In this document: positions 47,188 through 59,615 of the stretch, in pieces
How positions within the stretch are numbered: position 1 is the stretch's first letter
How the letters are laid out: the number at the start of each line of letters is the position of its first letter
Program-made: the position numbers and the translations under genes
Source: Rhizophagus clarus
Taxonomy: Eukaryota; Glomeromycota; Glomeromycetes; Glomerales; Glomeraceae
Direction of reading: 5' to 3'
Length of the DNA: 64,000 nucleotides
Assembly (NCBI GenBank): GCA_015698045.1
Contig: BLAL01000242.1
Span: forward strand, 997,001-1,061,000
Notes under the pieces: generated by a model
Told to the model about the DNA's origin: nothing
Seen by the model: only the letters and a program-made list of their open reading frames with translations
The model's database searches: none

Positions 47188-47904
47188 ATCTTTGATTATC
47201 TCTACCACTTCAGACATGTTTGTTTAGCTTTAATACGTTACTACTATCTCCATAATTTTCCATAATATTAATATCATCCTTAGCGTCAAGTTCTTCTTTC
47301 TCCATGGGATTTTTTGGTTACGCTGCTGATTTTTTCTATATTCTAATACAGTTAGTATCTACGACTGAACTTGAAGAACTGAAGTTAACCTGATTTGTTC
47401 CATAATTACACTCTTGTCCCCCTCTTTTAAATTTCACTGTTCATTTTTTCCATTTCAACTTTTTGTGACAAATTTTTGATCACGGTAAAATCATTTCCAT
47501 ATCTGATACCTGCAATCCAATCATTCTAGGAAAATCATTATTGAGATTCATGTATTCTCTTTTAAACACTGACTCCGGAAAGTGCTCGTTGTACTACTTT
47601 TTATATATATTTGTTCCACTTTTCTATCTTCTTCCTTCGTCTTCGTCATTTTAAACACTCTTTGAACGTTCTGAATACTCACGTATCCTCTAGACCTTTA
47701 CAGATTGCAAATGATAAATACTAATTGGCAAAGGATTTCCTCTATGAATGCAATCAATGTTGTGTATTTTGTCTATAAGTGTAAAGGCGAAGAGGATTCT
47801 AGGATAAGCTTATCGTAAGGACATGAAATCATATCGTGACCAGAACTTGGTTATAAGGTTTATGATATAATTTCGACTTTGTCACGACGTGATTTAGATT
47901 TTAG
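47188..47904. other. intergenic, no gene seen
   Basis: More balanced base composition than elsewhere, perhaps further decayed transposon sequence, but no readable frame. Confidence 0.35.
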
Positions 47905-48065
47905 AAGGTTCTGCAAAGTTTCTCCAATTCTATTTATTTACTCTATTAGAAAGTAATTTGATATAATCTTCTATTTTATTACAACTTCGAAGGCCTTTTC
48001 TTAATGATCTTTAAATTAGTTTTTTGAGCATATGGAGTCTCACGCGTATAACTTCTTGATGACAT
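47905..48065 (-). pseudogene. decayed N-terminal copy of the small CxxC family
   Basis: ATG at 48065 starts MSSRSYTRETPYAQKTNLKI, followed by KKRPSKL, then stops where the cysteine cluster should be, and a decayed LLSNRVNK-like helix near 47930-47960. No C-terminal module. Confidence 0.6.
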
Positions 48066-50852
48066 TAAATAGAATATTAACAAAGTGGTGATGCTTCTTT
48101 TTAATATTTTTTTAACTCTCAGTTTTTTGAAGAAACAAAAAAAAAAACTTTTTATTGAAAAATCAACTTTTTATATTAGATATATCGGTTAACCTATTTT
48201 TATAAAAGTACGTATAAATAATTTTATAGTCATTAAAAATTTTACCGGGTATTTATTTATCACCAGGAAATCAGTATTATTACCAAGTCCTTGGCGTCAT
48301 ATAAATAGGATTTTTGAAAATACCTTTCCGGAGAAATTTCTTGGATTTCCAACTTGCTTTTGAATTTGTTATTATTATATAGTATGAAAAATTCCTGTTT
48401 TGTGCGTTTGATCTACACTTAGCAAGGTTTCGTTTGCTTCTTAGTATTATAGTAACTTTACATATAGATGTTTAATTTTGTTTAACATTATAATTTAGTA
48501 AATTTACCACCACTTGTTTTCATCACCGGTAACAAATGTTTATTAAAATCATGTGATTTTTCATTATAATTATTATAAGGACCAATCATTGCTTCGTGTG
48601 CCACGTGATCATGTCCTCCAATCAATTGGGTCCCTGATGACTGGTAATTTCTTTATTAGAATATTTATTTCAAATAATTTTTTTAGAAAATAGTTTTTTT
48701 CTTTCGATTTATGTACGCGGATTTCAGGTCACCGTAGGTGAATCCTTATAGTCAATATCTTTAGAAATGAGGTTTTCCCTAACCCTAAGCCTAAACAACT
48801 CCAGAGACTGAATAAGATTAATTATATCAGAAATATTTTATGATATTTTGCTTCAAACAAAAAAATTTATCACAGATGCCTATCGATATAATGAAGTCTG
48901 TCTATGGGGTGTTTCGGAGCTGTATTGATCCAAACCTCTTGTGCATTTCGTATAATTTGTAAGATAAAAAGTAAATATCGGTATATAATGCAAAACCAAC
49001 TAAATTAATGACGGATAAAACTTATAATTAATGAATTATTAATTGTGATTAGTAATTCTACTTTGTATAAATGTAGTGTGCTTTCCAGTTTTTAAAATAT
49101 TTGAGAAAAAATTTTAATTTTAAAAACTAAAATAAAAAAAAATAATTTTATGGCGATTCTAAATATATGCACTTGATTACTTAAAAAATTTTACAAAATT
49201 TATTTCAATTTAGATACGAGCTGACCTGGGTTAATTTGACCTGATTTGACTTTTAATAAGGTCCGTATTAATAATCTTAATGATTCGTGCCTGCATGACC
49301 CGATCGGACTCGGACTATCATTAGTTGATTTTTCTTACAGCTATTTGCAAAAAAGAACGGACCACCCAATTTAGTAGTTTCATACGCAGTTATACGCATA
49401 TGATTGACAGTAATTCCGGCCAAGTTTATAATTCCTTCCGGAATTAAATAATATTTTCCTAATATGGAATATTGTGTGACAAATGTATATGCGCAGAAAA
49501 GATACAATAAACAATACTGCTTAAAAAAAAAAGTTTATTGGTTCGGGATGCAGTCTTTTCGGAAATACAATTTTTTAGTTTCTCAAACTGTAATACTCCA
49601 TCATGTATGAAACAGATTAATAAGAGCTTTCAAAATATTTTTATGTTTAAATTCAGGACTGTAATGGTAATTGTTTAATCTAAAATAATTAAAATTTTTA
49701 ATAACTATTTGTGAAGAATTTTAAAAATACACATATCCGCAAATAATCAATTTACGCATCAAAAAAATTACGTCATGACCACTGATAAATACATTTATAT
49801 TAACTAATTAAAGTACTACTTCTAGCCATTATAGGTATTGACATCACTATAAAAAATGTCGTTACATAATCAAATTATTAATGCAGGTACACCAGTAAAC
49901 TCTTCAAAATTAAAAAATCGTATGATAAAGTTTTTTAAAACGGATAATAAATTCTAGGTCTAGATTTAGGAACTAAAATTTCTAAGTTTTACAAATGAAA
50001 CTTAAATCAATGACATGTATCCTTTTCCTTTTAAACAGAATAAATTTTATCCGAAATTATTAATAAAAATAACGCTTGAATGTTCGATTTAAAAAAATTC
50101 CGTCTTTACTAATTTATCAATTCGTATCTTCCATTTTACCTTTTTTAGAAATAAATAATCACATTCGCTTTAGAAAAATTTAAAATTTTGTAACAATTAA
50201 ACCACCAAACATATTATATGTGTACTACAACCAATTAACGGCGGAAAATCCTTTTTTTTGCATTATTAAAAATGGCAGCGGATGAAACATTGCATAAACT
50301 AGTTGAGAGTATTCCTTTACCTTCATAAATTTGTTTCATATATGACAAGTTTGAGAAATCAAAAAATTATATCTCTAAAATAAATTATTTTTTTAAGCAA
50401 TATTTTTTATTGTAATTTAATAATATTATTAACCATTAAAAAATCTTAAACCAAAACATAGCGATAGAATAACAAATCAAATAAAGAAAAGAGGTTTGCT
50501 ATTTACCACACTGGCGAGCTAGCACTGGTGTCACAATTTTCTTTTTGAAAATTAATATTACACAAAATTCCAGTTATAGTAATTTCCGAAACCAAGAAAA
50601 TAATTTTGGTAATCTTTAATTTTTAGCACGAAAAAATTCGTCCCTAGAATATTTAAATGAACGCAACGTTTTTTTTAAATAGTGGATTCGAGTCAAAATT
50701 TTTAATACATTAATCAGGGGGGGATTCAGCGTGTTACGGTGGATTCGAGTCAAAAATGAAAAAGGAGAAGTGTGACATGTGTGTGACAGAATTAATCACG
50801 TGACACTGATGAGGTATGCGTAGTAAAATTATAAAGAAAATTATCGAAAGGT
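48066..50852. other. intergenic, no supported gene
   Basis: It contains the upstream duplication near 48240-48400, two CCCTAA units at 48777-48788, CACGTG at 48602 and 50797, and an isolated 76-codon minus frame at 49277-49507 that I could not tie to any family. Confidence 0.4.
48240..48400. repeat. duplicated upstream region of the small CxxC family, copy 1
   Basis: It shares the CCAAGNCCTTGG palindrome followed by CATATAAATAGGAT-like sequence and AACTTGCTTTTGAATTTGTT with 51720-51830. Both lie upstream of minus-strand family copies (48065 and 51254) and in the same orientation, so gene plus upstream region was probably duplicated together. Confidence 0.5.
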
Positions 50853-51254
50853 TTAATTATCGATTTTTTTTAAAGAATTGCTATTATTATTAGCAATAAA
50901 ACTATTGCAATTTTGAGTTGTAAAATTTGCTAATTTTTGTAAATTTTCCAACGTGAAATTTGATAAATCGTATTCCAATTCGCATGGAATTTTATTCAAT
51001 GTAAATTTTACATTGAATAAAGAAAATTTTTCGGTATTTTTTTTCGGAAAATTTTTATAGTAACTATTAACAATTTCTTCGATTCTATTTACTTTATTAG
51101 ATAATAATTTAATACAATCAGCATTTACTTCACAATCAGGACATAACTTCGCTCTTCTCTTAGTTTTTCTCATACTTAGGTTAAGATTAATTTTTTGAAC
51201 ATATGATATTCTATGCGTTCCTGATGATTTTGATTCACGAATTTTTGTTGACAT
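50853..51254 (-). CDS. small CxxC family protein, form A, 133 aa
   Basis: Unknown function. The start at 51254 (MSTKIRESKSS) is preferred; the frame is open to 51287. Order: ISYVQKINL, basic MRKTKRRAK, CPDCEVNADC (first two and third cysteine kept), helix SNKVNRIEEIVNSYYKN, FNVKFTLNK, PCELEYDLSNFTLENLQKL, then an N-rich tail. Intact. A TATA-like TATATAAG (minus) lies about 175 bp upstream, with long T runs between. Confidence 0.7.
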   Translation of the reverse strand: MSTKIRESKSSGTHRISYVQKINLNLSMRKTKRRAKLCPDCEVNADCIKLLSNKVNRIEEIVNSYYKNFPKKNTEKFSLFNVKFTLNKIPCELEYDLSNFTLENLQKLANFTTQNCNSFIANNNSNSLKKIDN

Positions 51255-51719
51255 TGGAATGAAATTTTGTAAAATCTTTTTAATCAATCAAGTGCATAGA
51301 TTAGAGTTAAATTGATTTTTTTTTTATTTTTTGTTTTTTTTTTGAAGTTGAAAATTTTTTCTTTTTTTTTCTTTTTTTTTTTTTTTTGACTTAATTTGAA
51401 AATATTTTTTCAAAAACTGGAGACCTCTTATATAACAAGCTGTAATTAATAATTCATTTTTTTTATTTTTTTTTGGGAAACGCGTTACCCAAAAAAGAGT
51501 AATTGTTTATCCGTTATTGAATTAGTTAGCACAGCGTATACTGATATTTAATTTACTCTATAAACAAATTACTTCATCGAGATTACACATATCACCTATT
51601 ATAAATTTTATGTTTGAAGCGAAATAAATAAAATATTTCTGATACAATCAACAAATTAGGTAAAATATATTTGGTTTCAATTTATCTATCAGAATATAAT
51701 AATAATACAAACGAAATTA

Positions 51720-51830
51720 ACATCAATCTATGGTTATTGCCAAGACCTTGGCATTATATAAGTAGAATATCAAAAATACCCTAATAAGAAAATTCTTATT
51801 GTCAACTTGTTTTAGAATTTGTTATCCATT
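51720..51830. repeat. duplicated upstream region of the small CxxC family, copy 2
   Basis: GCCAAGACCTTGGCATTATA, TAAGTAGAATATC and CAACTTGTTTTAGAATTTGT match 48240-48400 in the same orientation. Confidence 0.5.
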
Positions 51831-52013
51831 TTTTACGAAATTCAGTCTTGTTTTCCAAAGTCAGTCATATATTGATTTCTTGGCGATTTGTAAGTGCCTG
51901 GTAAAGCTTTTAATAGCAATAAAACGTACTTTGCCGATCTATCTAATATATAGATACTAAAAAATTGATTTAAAGTATCATTACCTCATGAATTTTCTAT
52001 CCAATGTCGTCAA

Positions 52014-52165
52014 GGAGTCATACGCTTGGAACTCCATATGCTTAAAAATTAATTTAAGTAATCATAACGGGAAGATTACTAAGAAAACTGAAGGCCTTCG
52101 AAATTGTGTAATGAAACAAAAGATTGGGCCAAATTATTTCTGATAAAGTAAATAGAAAATTAATG
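52014..52165 (+). pseudogene. decayed N-terminal copy of the small CxxC family
   Basis: ATG at 52014 starts MSSRSHTLGTPYA, then a stop, a degraded basic segment, AATGAAACAAAAGATTGG (the cysteine region NETKDW) and SDKVNRK. The C-terminal module is gone. It lies 760 bp from the intact copy and on the opposite strand. Confidence 0.6.
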
Positions 52166-53472
52166 TTTTAATACTTTTATATACTGTGAATTAAAATAAG
52201 ATTGTAACATTTGTTTAAAATGTAATTTTAGAGATTAGAAAAAATCTCACAAATTTCTAATTTAGATTTTTATTAAAAATTAAAATACAAAGTTTTATCA
52301 CATTTGGAATATTCAATTTTGGGGAATGACATTCTCTTTTAACTCTTTAATATATTACAGTACAGTAATTATAATGACAAATAATAAATTAGCGTAATCA
52401 AAACACGCCGTCAAAGTCAAACCAAGTGCAATCCTCTTCTCCTAATTAAACCTTTACAAATTCAGGAATAAATTTGTAAATCACCGGCTCTATAAAAGTA
52501 GTACATTATAACGACTTGGATTAAACTTATATATGAAAAAAATATATTAAAATAAAGCACTTTTTGTACGCAACATCGGGACAATCTTGCACTGAAAAAT
52601 TTATTCGTGTTTTATTTTATTTCTATTAGAAAGTATATTATGATTTCTCAAATTTATTCTATATTTTTACTAAACTTTTTATCCGGTCTATTTTAATTGT
52701 ACGCAAAATGCCGTTTTTATCAGTTATCCTTACTGTGAAAGAAAATCAACAAGACAAAAGTACTGTATATGCAGATGCTTTCTAACGTGTTGCAATTTTA
52801 AAATTGGTTACTTAGTTTATCATATTTTATTAATTTTTTTTTTTTGTTTTTATATATTATATTTCTTTCATCATCATAAGATTTAACAATATTCGAATTA
52901 ATAAGATTTTAATTTATATTCAAATATAAGCTAATTTTTATTGCCATCATTTGAATTATAGTGTGACATGATGATTCGTTTAAACTATTAGTTAACTCAA
53001 ATTAAGCTATAATAAACTAGCTTTTTTTAATAGCCATAATTAATAAATACAACACATGTATTGTATATAGCTTAAATAAAGTTTATTGTAATTATTAAAC
53101 TTCCGCATAAAAAATGATCATCATCATCATACAGCAGAGCACGATAATCTAAATTATTAAAGATCATGCAGTGACTTTATTATATAATATTTCGTAAGTC
53201 ACAAATTGATACATAACTTGGTACTACCCATCCAAAATAATCAAATGTGACAATCTTTACACCCTTTACTAAAATTTTTTAAAAACACTTGGATACAATA
53301 CATAATAATATTAATACATATTTTAGAAATTAATTTCATTTCAAAATTGCTTATTTTTCATATAAAAAATAAAAAATAAAAGTTTCTCGCTTTTCATTTG
53401 AAAATTAACTAAATCAATTTTCAGTTAAACAGATGATTTTAATATTTAAAATATGTTTTTTTTACGATCAAA
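52166..53472. other. intergenic, no gene seen
   Basis: AT-rich; a T run at 52836-52850 and a CATCATCATCAT run near 53117. Nothing else recognised. Confidence 0.45.
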
Positions 53473-53820
53473 TTATTTTAATGAAATGTTATTATTTGAT
53501 GTAAAATTTACTAATTTTTGTAAATTTTCTAAAGTGAAATTTGATAAATCGTATTCCAATTCGCAAGGAACATTATTCAAAGTAAATTTGGCATTGAAAA
53601 TAGAATGTTTTATGGGTTTTTTTTTTAAACGATTCTTAAAATTGTCAACGATTTCTTCAATTCTATTTACTTTCTTGGAAAATAAATCGATAGAATCGTC
53701 TGTTTCGATACAATTATGACATAATTTCGGAAGTCTTTTCTTACTCCCATTATTGTTATTCAAATTAATTCTTTGAACATATGGTGTGTTGCATGTTCTT
53801 GAACGGCTTTTTGATGACAT
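53473..53820 (-). CDS. small CxxC family protein, form A, 115 aa
   Basis: Unknown function. It starts at 53820 with MSSKSRSRTCNTPYVQRINL. Basic SKKRLPK follows, then CHNCIETDDS, in which the third cysteine is replaced by serine, the helix SKKVNRIEEIVDNFKNR, FNAKFTLNN and PCELEYDLSNFTLENLQKL; the tail is short (NNNISLK). Intact otherwise. A TATATA at 53877-53882 is 57-62 bp upstream of the start on minus, a plausible core promoter position. Confidence 0.7.
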   Translation of the reverse strand: MSSKSRSRTCNTPYVQRINLNNNNGSKKRLPKLCHNCIETDDSIDLFSKKVNRIEEIVDNFKNRLKKKPIKHSIFNAKFTLNNVPCELEYDLSNFTLENLQKLVNFTSNNNISLK

Positions 53821-53876
53821 TGAAAGAAAATTTGTTTATGGTAAGAAATTTTTTACTTACATTTTGTCACGAAACT

Positions 53877-53882
53877 TATATA
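53877..53882 (-). promoter_or_regulatory. TATA-like element upstream of the 53.5 kb family gene
   Basis: TATATAAG on minus lies about 57 bp before the ATG at 53820, in a tract slightly less A/T-monotonous than its surroundings. In such AT-rich DNA, chance TATA words are frequent, so this is weak evidence. Confidence 0.3.
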
Positions 53883-54766
53883 TCAAACAATAATCAAAAT
53901 GACGCAATATAATGGGTTATAATCAATTCATTTATGTTGTTTATTATTTAATTATATAATTTCTTTATTATCTTATCTTATCTTATCTTTTATCAATCAA
54001 CAGTTCAGGAGAACATATAATTTAATATGATATAGTGGTATGCATAGATAAACATCTCGGAGATCTCCGATTGTTTATTTGCATTATGAATAAAAAAATG
54101 TCGTGTCACATTCCTTCTGGGAGATACCGGGATTACATAATGTATATTTCCGTAAGTGCTAATACTTTTTGTTGTGGTCATGTTCAAATAATTACTAGTA
54201 ATTACATGATCTTGTGATTCTTCTTATATTGCATTAAGTAATATATCTATCATCAGAGATGGTATGCATCTAAATGATATATAATGCCCAAGTTTACGCA
54301 TCTAAAATTCATATAGAAAGAATTTTACACCACATCAAATTAGTATTATTGCATTTGTTCAACTAGGCTGGGTTTCTTTATCGATGATTACTGTGATCTT
54401 CGATTTACTTATGGGCGTTGAGACAACAATATTATTTTCAATTGTTAACTTTAATTTATTTATTTATTGAGTGAATCATTTATTATTTGGATATGTAAAT
54501 TATACCAAACAACATTCGTTGCCAATCAATCTAAATGATTCTAAATGATTTAAAACAAATCAATGAATTCGTGTTCACATGATCTTCGTTTTGAACAAAC
54601 AGTCGATCATTATTTGTTATAATTGATTAGAAAAACAAAACAGAATATCTGCTGCAACCAAGGACTTATCATCGTCTTACTTTCTTACTAACCAATTTAA
54701 TAGATATTTGAAGCGGCTACATAAAATATCGAAAAGATCCTATTACAAATTATTATTATCATTAGT

Positions 54767-54802
<36 letters not shown>

Positions 54803-57077
54803 AATCTTTTGATAATGTTTCCACAAAAAAAAACATCATATGACACCATTCTTGCGTATTTCTTGATTTTTTTTTTTTTTCTGTCGGAAACTGTCTATTA
54901 TAAAAATAAAGTGTATGGAATTTATTATATTTTATTATTATTTACGTTTAATAAATACAACATTATTAATATTCGACAATGAATGAATGCATTTATGAGC
55001 ACCATTGATGCAAACTTTTTTATATTTATAATGAAAAAAATCATACATACATGTATGTACTATCACAATATATCATTGTAGATCATTATTTATAAATTTC
55101 CATATATTAAATCTATAAATCCTTATAGTACTTTTTGCGCAGTGCGATAATGTATTTAATATCTTTAGTATTTTTTTTTTTTTTTTTTAATAAAATGTTT
55201 TAAAATTGAAAAATTTTGCATATATTGTATTATAGTAACTTTCAAAATTTTTTGTGATTAACATATATGTATATATAATATATAAGTAAAAATTAGAAAA
55301 AATTAAAAATTCAAATATGTTGTGAAATTTTACATGTATAAATTTTATCATAGCGAAGCGACCAAATGATAATTGAAACTACTTATTTTATTATTGTCAT
55401 AAATAATAATAATAATAATAAATGAAATTTTGCATAAAATACAGATAAATACAAAATAAGAAAAAAATTATTTGGAATGCATTTAATATTTTTCAATAAT
55501 ATTTTTAATGTTTATTTGTTTCAATCGATCAGTGGCAATGTTAAATTATTAATTTTGTGACGCATTTTACCAATTTTTAATTTATAAAAATAATATATGT
55601 ATTACGTGACTGTTTTGATTCATATGACGCTTGCCACGTGGTACTTATAACAAAGAAATTGATCATCAGTTGTCAACAATGATGCAGATAAAATTAATTG
55701 GAAAAAGTTAATCCGTGCATTTAATAGTATACAAAAAAAAACCATTGATGCACTCCGTCATTTCTAAAGAAAATTTAGATGATAAAAAATAATGATTCAT
55801 AAACAGTGAGAGTATATTTATAATTACCCCTTATTGTATCGGCTTTAGCCAAATATTAAAAAAAAGAAAATTTCGGAGAAAGGAATGATCATAACAGAAT
55901 TTCATTAAAAGAATTGAAACGATACATAAAATTAAACGGGTGTAACTATAAACATTTTACATTAAGAAATAACACTAAACAATAAAATTTCATAAGACCT
56001 AAAACGAATCAGAAAAAGTAATTCCGTTATTACGTAAATTACAAGGTATCTCTAGTCATTATTAATTTAAAATTACGCTTCCATTTGTTCGATAATTTTA
56101 CAAGTTGAACATGTGAATGAATTCAGTTACTTTCAAGCACAAATTTTAATTCACTATGTGCATTAATAAATCTTTGGAGTTATCGATTTGTCTAAACACT
56201 TCACATCTAACAGTTTATGTAATTTCTCATTAACAGTAACAATCTTTATAATAATACACATTTCTGAAATGACTTTCTCACTTTCTCGTACTGTGTATTA
56301 AAAAAAAAAAAAATATCAAATAGATTTAATGTTTGATTATTCAATCAATAGACACATGAGACTATTATAGTAGTTCCAAATCAGCAATAGCCAAAATGAT
56401 TATATCGGTAATTCGGTGATCGGATTAATGTGAGAATTGATTATTATAAGGTCAGTTTTAGTAAATAAAAATAAATATTCTATATAGAAACATTAGCGTT
56501 AGTATTTACCAGCTTTTACAAATTAGTCCTAAATCGAATGATGAAAATAGTACAGGAAGTTAGAAAATAACTTGATTAAACAAACAATCGTAACATAAGT
56601 TCACGTGACCATCTACTTAATTTTTGTCTTCATCTACAATAAGAAAGAATTCCGTTGGTACCGTTACAAACCCTAAACAATCAAAGAAAAAAATAGTTTC
56701 CATTCGGTAAGGTCGTCCGCAAAAAAAGAGTCGAAATCCTCCCATAGGAGAACGTTGCTATTAAACACAACCAGCTTCATCTGGTGGCCAAGAAGTTTTC
56801 GAAGAAGAAAAAACAACGAGATATTATTGAAATAAGTATTGACAAAATTAGGAGTAAAAGATAGAGAGTAGGGTAGCGAAAATCATCAGCTTAGTTTTCC
56901 CTATTCACTGGTTCTTGGGTGTTCAGTGGGTTGACCCTCAGGGTATTGCAACTGGACATACATAGTTTTGATTAGATAGTATTTCATAAAATAAAATCTT
57001 TCTGTCAAGATTACATTCTTGTATTCGGAAACTATACTCACGTCTCCGTTTGAAAAATGCGACAGACATGACCTGAC
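53883..57077. other. long gene-poor stretch
   Basis: 54768-54804 is 15 T followed by 22 A, a pure palindrome likely to form a cruciform or to be an assembly weak spot. TCTTA repeats lie at 53970-53992. CACGTG at 55635 and 56602. From about 56630 to 56900 the GC content rises and a basic frame (KKFSKKKKQRDIIEIS) is readable on plus, perhaps a transposon ORF relic; too short to call. Confidence 0.4.
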
Positions 57078-57267
57078 GGGATTGTCTAAAGCGGAGTAGG
57101 TTTAGCCGACATTACGGCATTATGAAATTACTAATGTGACAAATAATCTGTAACAAATAGCAAACATTCAAGTCCCCAGTACACTTGGTAAAAATGAAAA
57201 GTAGCGAGGTGTGACGCCCGTGACAAATTTTTTTGGTCACATGATACTACTCCATTTTAGACGTCCC
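57078..57267. mobile_element. 190-bp MITE with GTCTAAA..GGAGTAG ends
   Basis: GGGATTGTCTAAAGCGGAGT (from 57078) and the complement of ACTCCATTTTAGACGTCCC (to 57267) match with a few mismatches. Next to the left end is GCCGACATTACGGCATTATG; the same end plus this sub-terminal stretch is found inverted at 62713-62770. No ORF. Confidence 0.6.
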
Positions 57268-57299
57268 CATAAAAGGCGCGTAATCTCGTTATAAAAATG

Positions 57300-58260
57300 C
57301 AACGTACAGTAAATTATGATGTGTTCTATAGACCTATTAGATTTATTGAATGTTCGAACCAGGTTATAGAGATAGTTCTTGAGGTGCTATTTAGTGGAAT
57401 AAAAAACAAACTATGTGAATTGTTGAGATGCCATCTCCATGATTGTTGTAAGAGTAGTTGTATAAAAGATGTATCGTGTTACTTTGTGATTGAACTCCTG
57501 CAAACGTTTAGAGCAGAATCTACAATATGAATTCGAATATTCATGTGTGTTGTATGAAAGGCAGCAGTTGAGCAGTGAGCGTGTGTTGTGGATAAAGTAG
57601 CGGATAATATCGTTGTTACACATTCCCAATAGATAGAATGTGAGTGAATCTTTTAACTTTGAAGTTCTTAATACGATCATCTTTAAAACTACACGCGGAT
57701 CATTCTATACAAATTAAAAATACAAGCTAAAAATTTCTTGCGAATTGTAGGCTATGCATAATATTATGCGTTCATTTTCGAGTATTCTGATCGATGGGAT
57801 CAATATTGCTGATCCAGAAGGGTGTTAAAATAGCCGAAGTGATCGTCTATCCTTAGCTAGTGTGTCCGCGATGTTGTTGAAACCATTATCTGAATGAACT
57901 TTAATTTTGATTACCAGATACTTGACGTCTTGACTAAGATGGTTTTTTTATATTCAATAATTTCCTTGGTGATAGTAGAGTCCGTAATTTTCTGCTGATA
58001 TGTTGAGATACAATTAAGAGAGTTCATATTAATAGATACTTCAGGGTTGTTAACAATAGTCAGCAAACATATTAAAATTAAAGTCTTCTCAGCTTTGGTC
58101 GATGCCGGTTGAAAACTGTGCAACCTTTAGCTGAAAATAATTAAGGAAAGTAGGTTCGGACGATATATATATATATATATATTTTCAATCCAGCAAAAAC
58201 CTAATTTAGAATGTCGAGGGCCGGTAGCAGATAGGGAACCATCATTAAAGAAAGTAAAAG
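57300..58260 (-). pseudogene. reverse transcriptase/RNase H retroelement relic (3' part)
   Basis: On minus, pieces of an RNase H domain occur in order: SFTFFNDGSLSATGPRHSK near 58205-58260 (D-G-S of the first strand), ASTKAEKTLILICLL near 58090 (the glutamate strand), and IKVHSDNGFNNIADTLAKD near 57860-57905 (last helix; HS-x-x-x-x-N-x-x-AD-x-LAK). Further down, YCRFCSKRLQEFNH at about 57510-57560 resembles the C-x2-C...H knuckle at the end of fungal LINE-type polyproteins. Frames are broken between pieces; the reverse transcriptase core is not recognised upstream. Known RNase H order supports the assignment. Confidence 0.6.
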
Positions 58261-59114
58261 AACTTCAGTTTTATAAGAATTCATGATTTTATTTTTTATA
58301 GTAAAATTTTTATCGTATGGCTTTATATAATGAGGCTAACGAAATATATATCTTTACCACTTTTTTTTTTTGCTTGAAACTTTAACATAACATTCTGCAA
58401 TAATAATAAAATTCTTCATCTACACTAATAATCTACACAACACTGTTGTTCCTTTCCACACTGAAAACAAATTTCTTCAAATAAACCAAGAGATTTCTAA
58501 CGGATTATTTAAATCCATAATCAACTTTCTACATCATCATATTCAGAATAACACTCAGGTAGCTTTCCAAAAATAGTCACACCCGGGTGAGATTTGATAT
58601 TCTTCACAAATTAAATTTCAAAAATGGTATTTAAAACATCTTTTTGAGCTCTAAGTGAATTTATTGAGCAAGCAAAACTGCTGCTTTAAAGAAAAGGTCA
58701 GTATTCGAGATTTTGAAAATTTGTGTTAAGTAATATTTGCGAAATTGTTTTCAAGTGGATAGAATATATCTGATTTCATATTAAAAACAGCACTTTTATT
58801 AAGAAAAGTTATAAATAAAAAAGAACTTTCGAGTTTAGGAGATTTTCAGTTCATTCAAAACTCATGCTGATTTCGAAATTAAATTTGATTTACCATAATC
58901 ATAGTTATCATAATTAACTCTGAATATAACATAAAAAAATAGCAATAACAAAATAAATCCTTAATGATATTTTTCAAAAATTAAATACTATAAATCATAA
59001 ATTTTTTAAAACTTAATTGAATAAATATAACTGATGACAATAAAGAAATAAAGAAAATGATGATAAACTATATTATTTAATGGTGGTTATTTTGATTATG
59101 AGTATTCAAAATAA
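58261..59114. other. intergenic, no gene seen
   Basis: AT-rich; no feature recognised between the retroelement relic and the next family gene. Confidence 0.45.
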
Positions 59115-59498
59115 TTATAAGGATCGTTTTTCAATATTATCGTTATCGTCATTATTAAAGCAATTTTGAGTTGTAAAAATCGCCAATTTTTGTAAATTTT
59201 CTAACGTAAAATTTGACAAATCATATTCCAACTCGCATGGTGCGTTATTTAGAATAAATTTGGTGTTGAATGTAGAAATTTTTTGGATCTTCTTTTTTGA
59301 AATTTTATGACAATTATTAACGATCTCTTCAATCCGATTTACTTTACTCGAAAATAAGCTAATACAATCTTTCGCTTCTTTGCAATTGGAGCATGATTTC
59401 GAAGGCTTCCTCCTAGTTCTTTTGTTGTTTTCTACTAGCTTAATTTTTTGAACATATGGTGTACCGACTGCTCTTGGTTCATAATTTCTTGATGACAT
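59115..59498 (-). CDS. small CxxC family protein, form A, 127 aa
   Basis: Unknown function. It starts at 59498 with MSSRNYEPRAVGTPYVQKIK. Basic NKRTRRKPSK, CSNCKEAKDC, helix SSKVNRIEEIVNNCHKI, FNTKFILNN, PCELEYDLSNFTLENLQKL, and a D/N-rich tail ending EKRSL follow. All landmarks are kept. Two CACGTG sites lie 103-117 bp upstream (59601, 59610), which could be regulatory. A T run separates them from the start. Confidence 0.7.
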   Translation of the reverse strand: MSSRNYEPRAVGTPYVQKIKLVENNKRTRRKPSKSCSNCKEAKDCISLFSSKVNRIEEIVNNCHKISKKKIQKISTFNTKFILNNAPCELEYDLSNFTLENLQKLAIFTTQNCFNNDDNDNIEKRSL

Positions 59499-59600
59499 TG
59501 TAAAAGAAATGAATGAGTTTTTTTTTTTTTTTTGTGCTAATAAAAATTTATTTATTTTAGAAAGGGAATCAATCGCATCGTTTTTAAATTAAGATTATGT

Positions 59601-59615
59601 CACGTGAGTCACGTG
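59601..59615. promoter_or_regulatory. paired CACGTG (E-box) sites upstream of the 59.1 kb family gene
   Basis: CACGTGAGTCACGTG contains two E-box palindromes nine bases apart, about 100 bp upstream of the ATG at 59498 on minus. CACGTG is bound by bHLH factors such as Cbf1/Pho4 in fungi. Other CACGTG sites in the window lie in transposon ends, so regulation is an inference. Confidence 0.4.

Noticed and set aside
48775..48796. CCCTAACCCTAAGCCTAAAC resembling telomeric repeats
   Set aside because: Only two exact units plus degenerate ones; far too short for a telomere and likely chance or a tiny interstitial remnant.
49277..49507. 76-codon minus frame with balanced composition
   Set aside because: Isolated, no recognisable domain, and no supporting start or splice signal; kept only as a remark in the gap entry.
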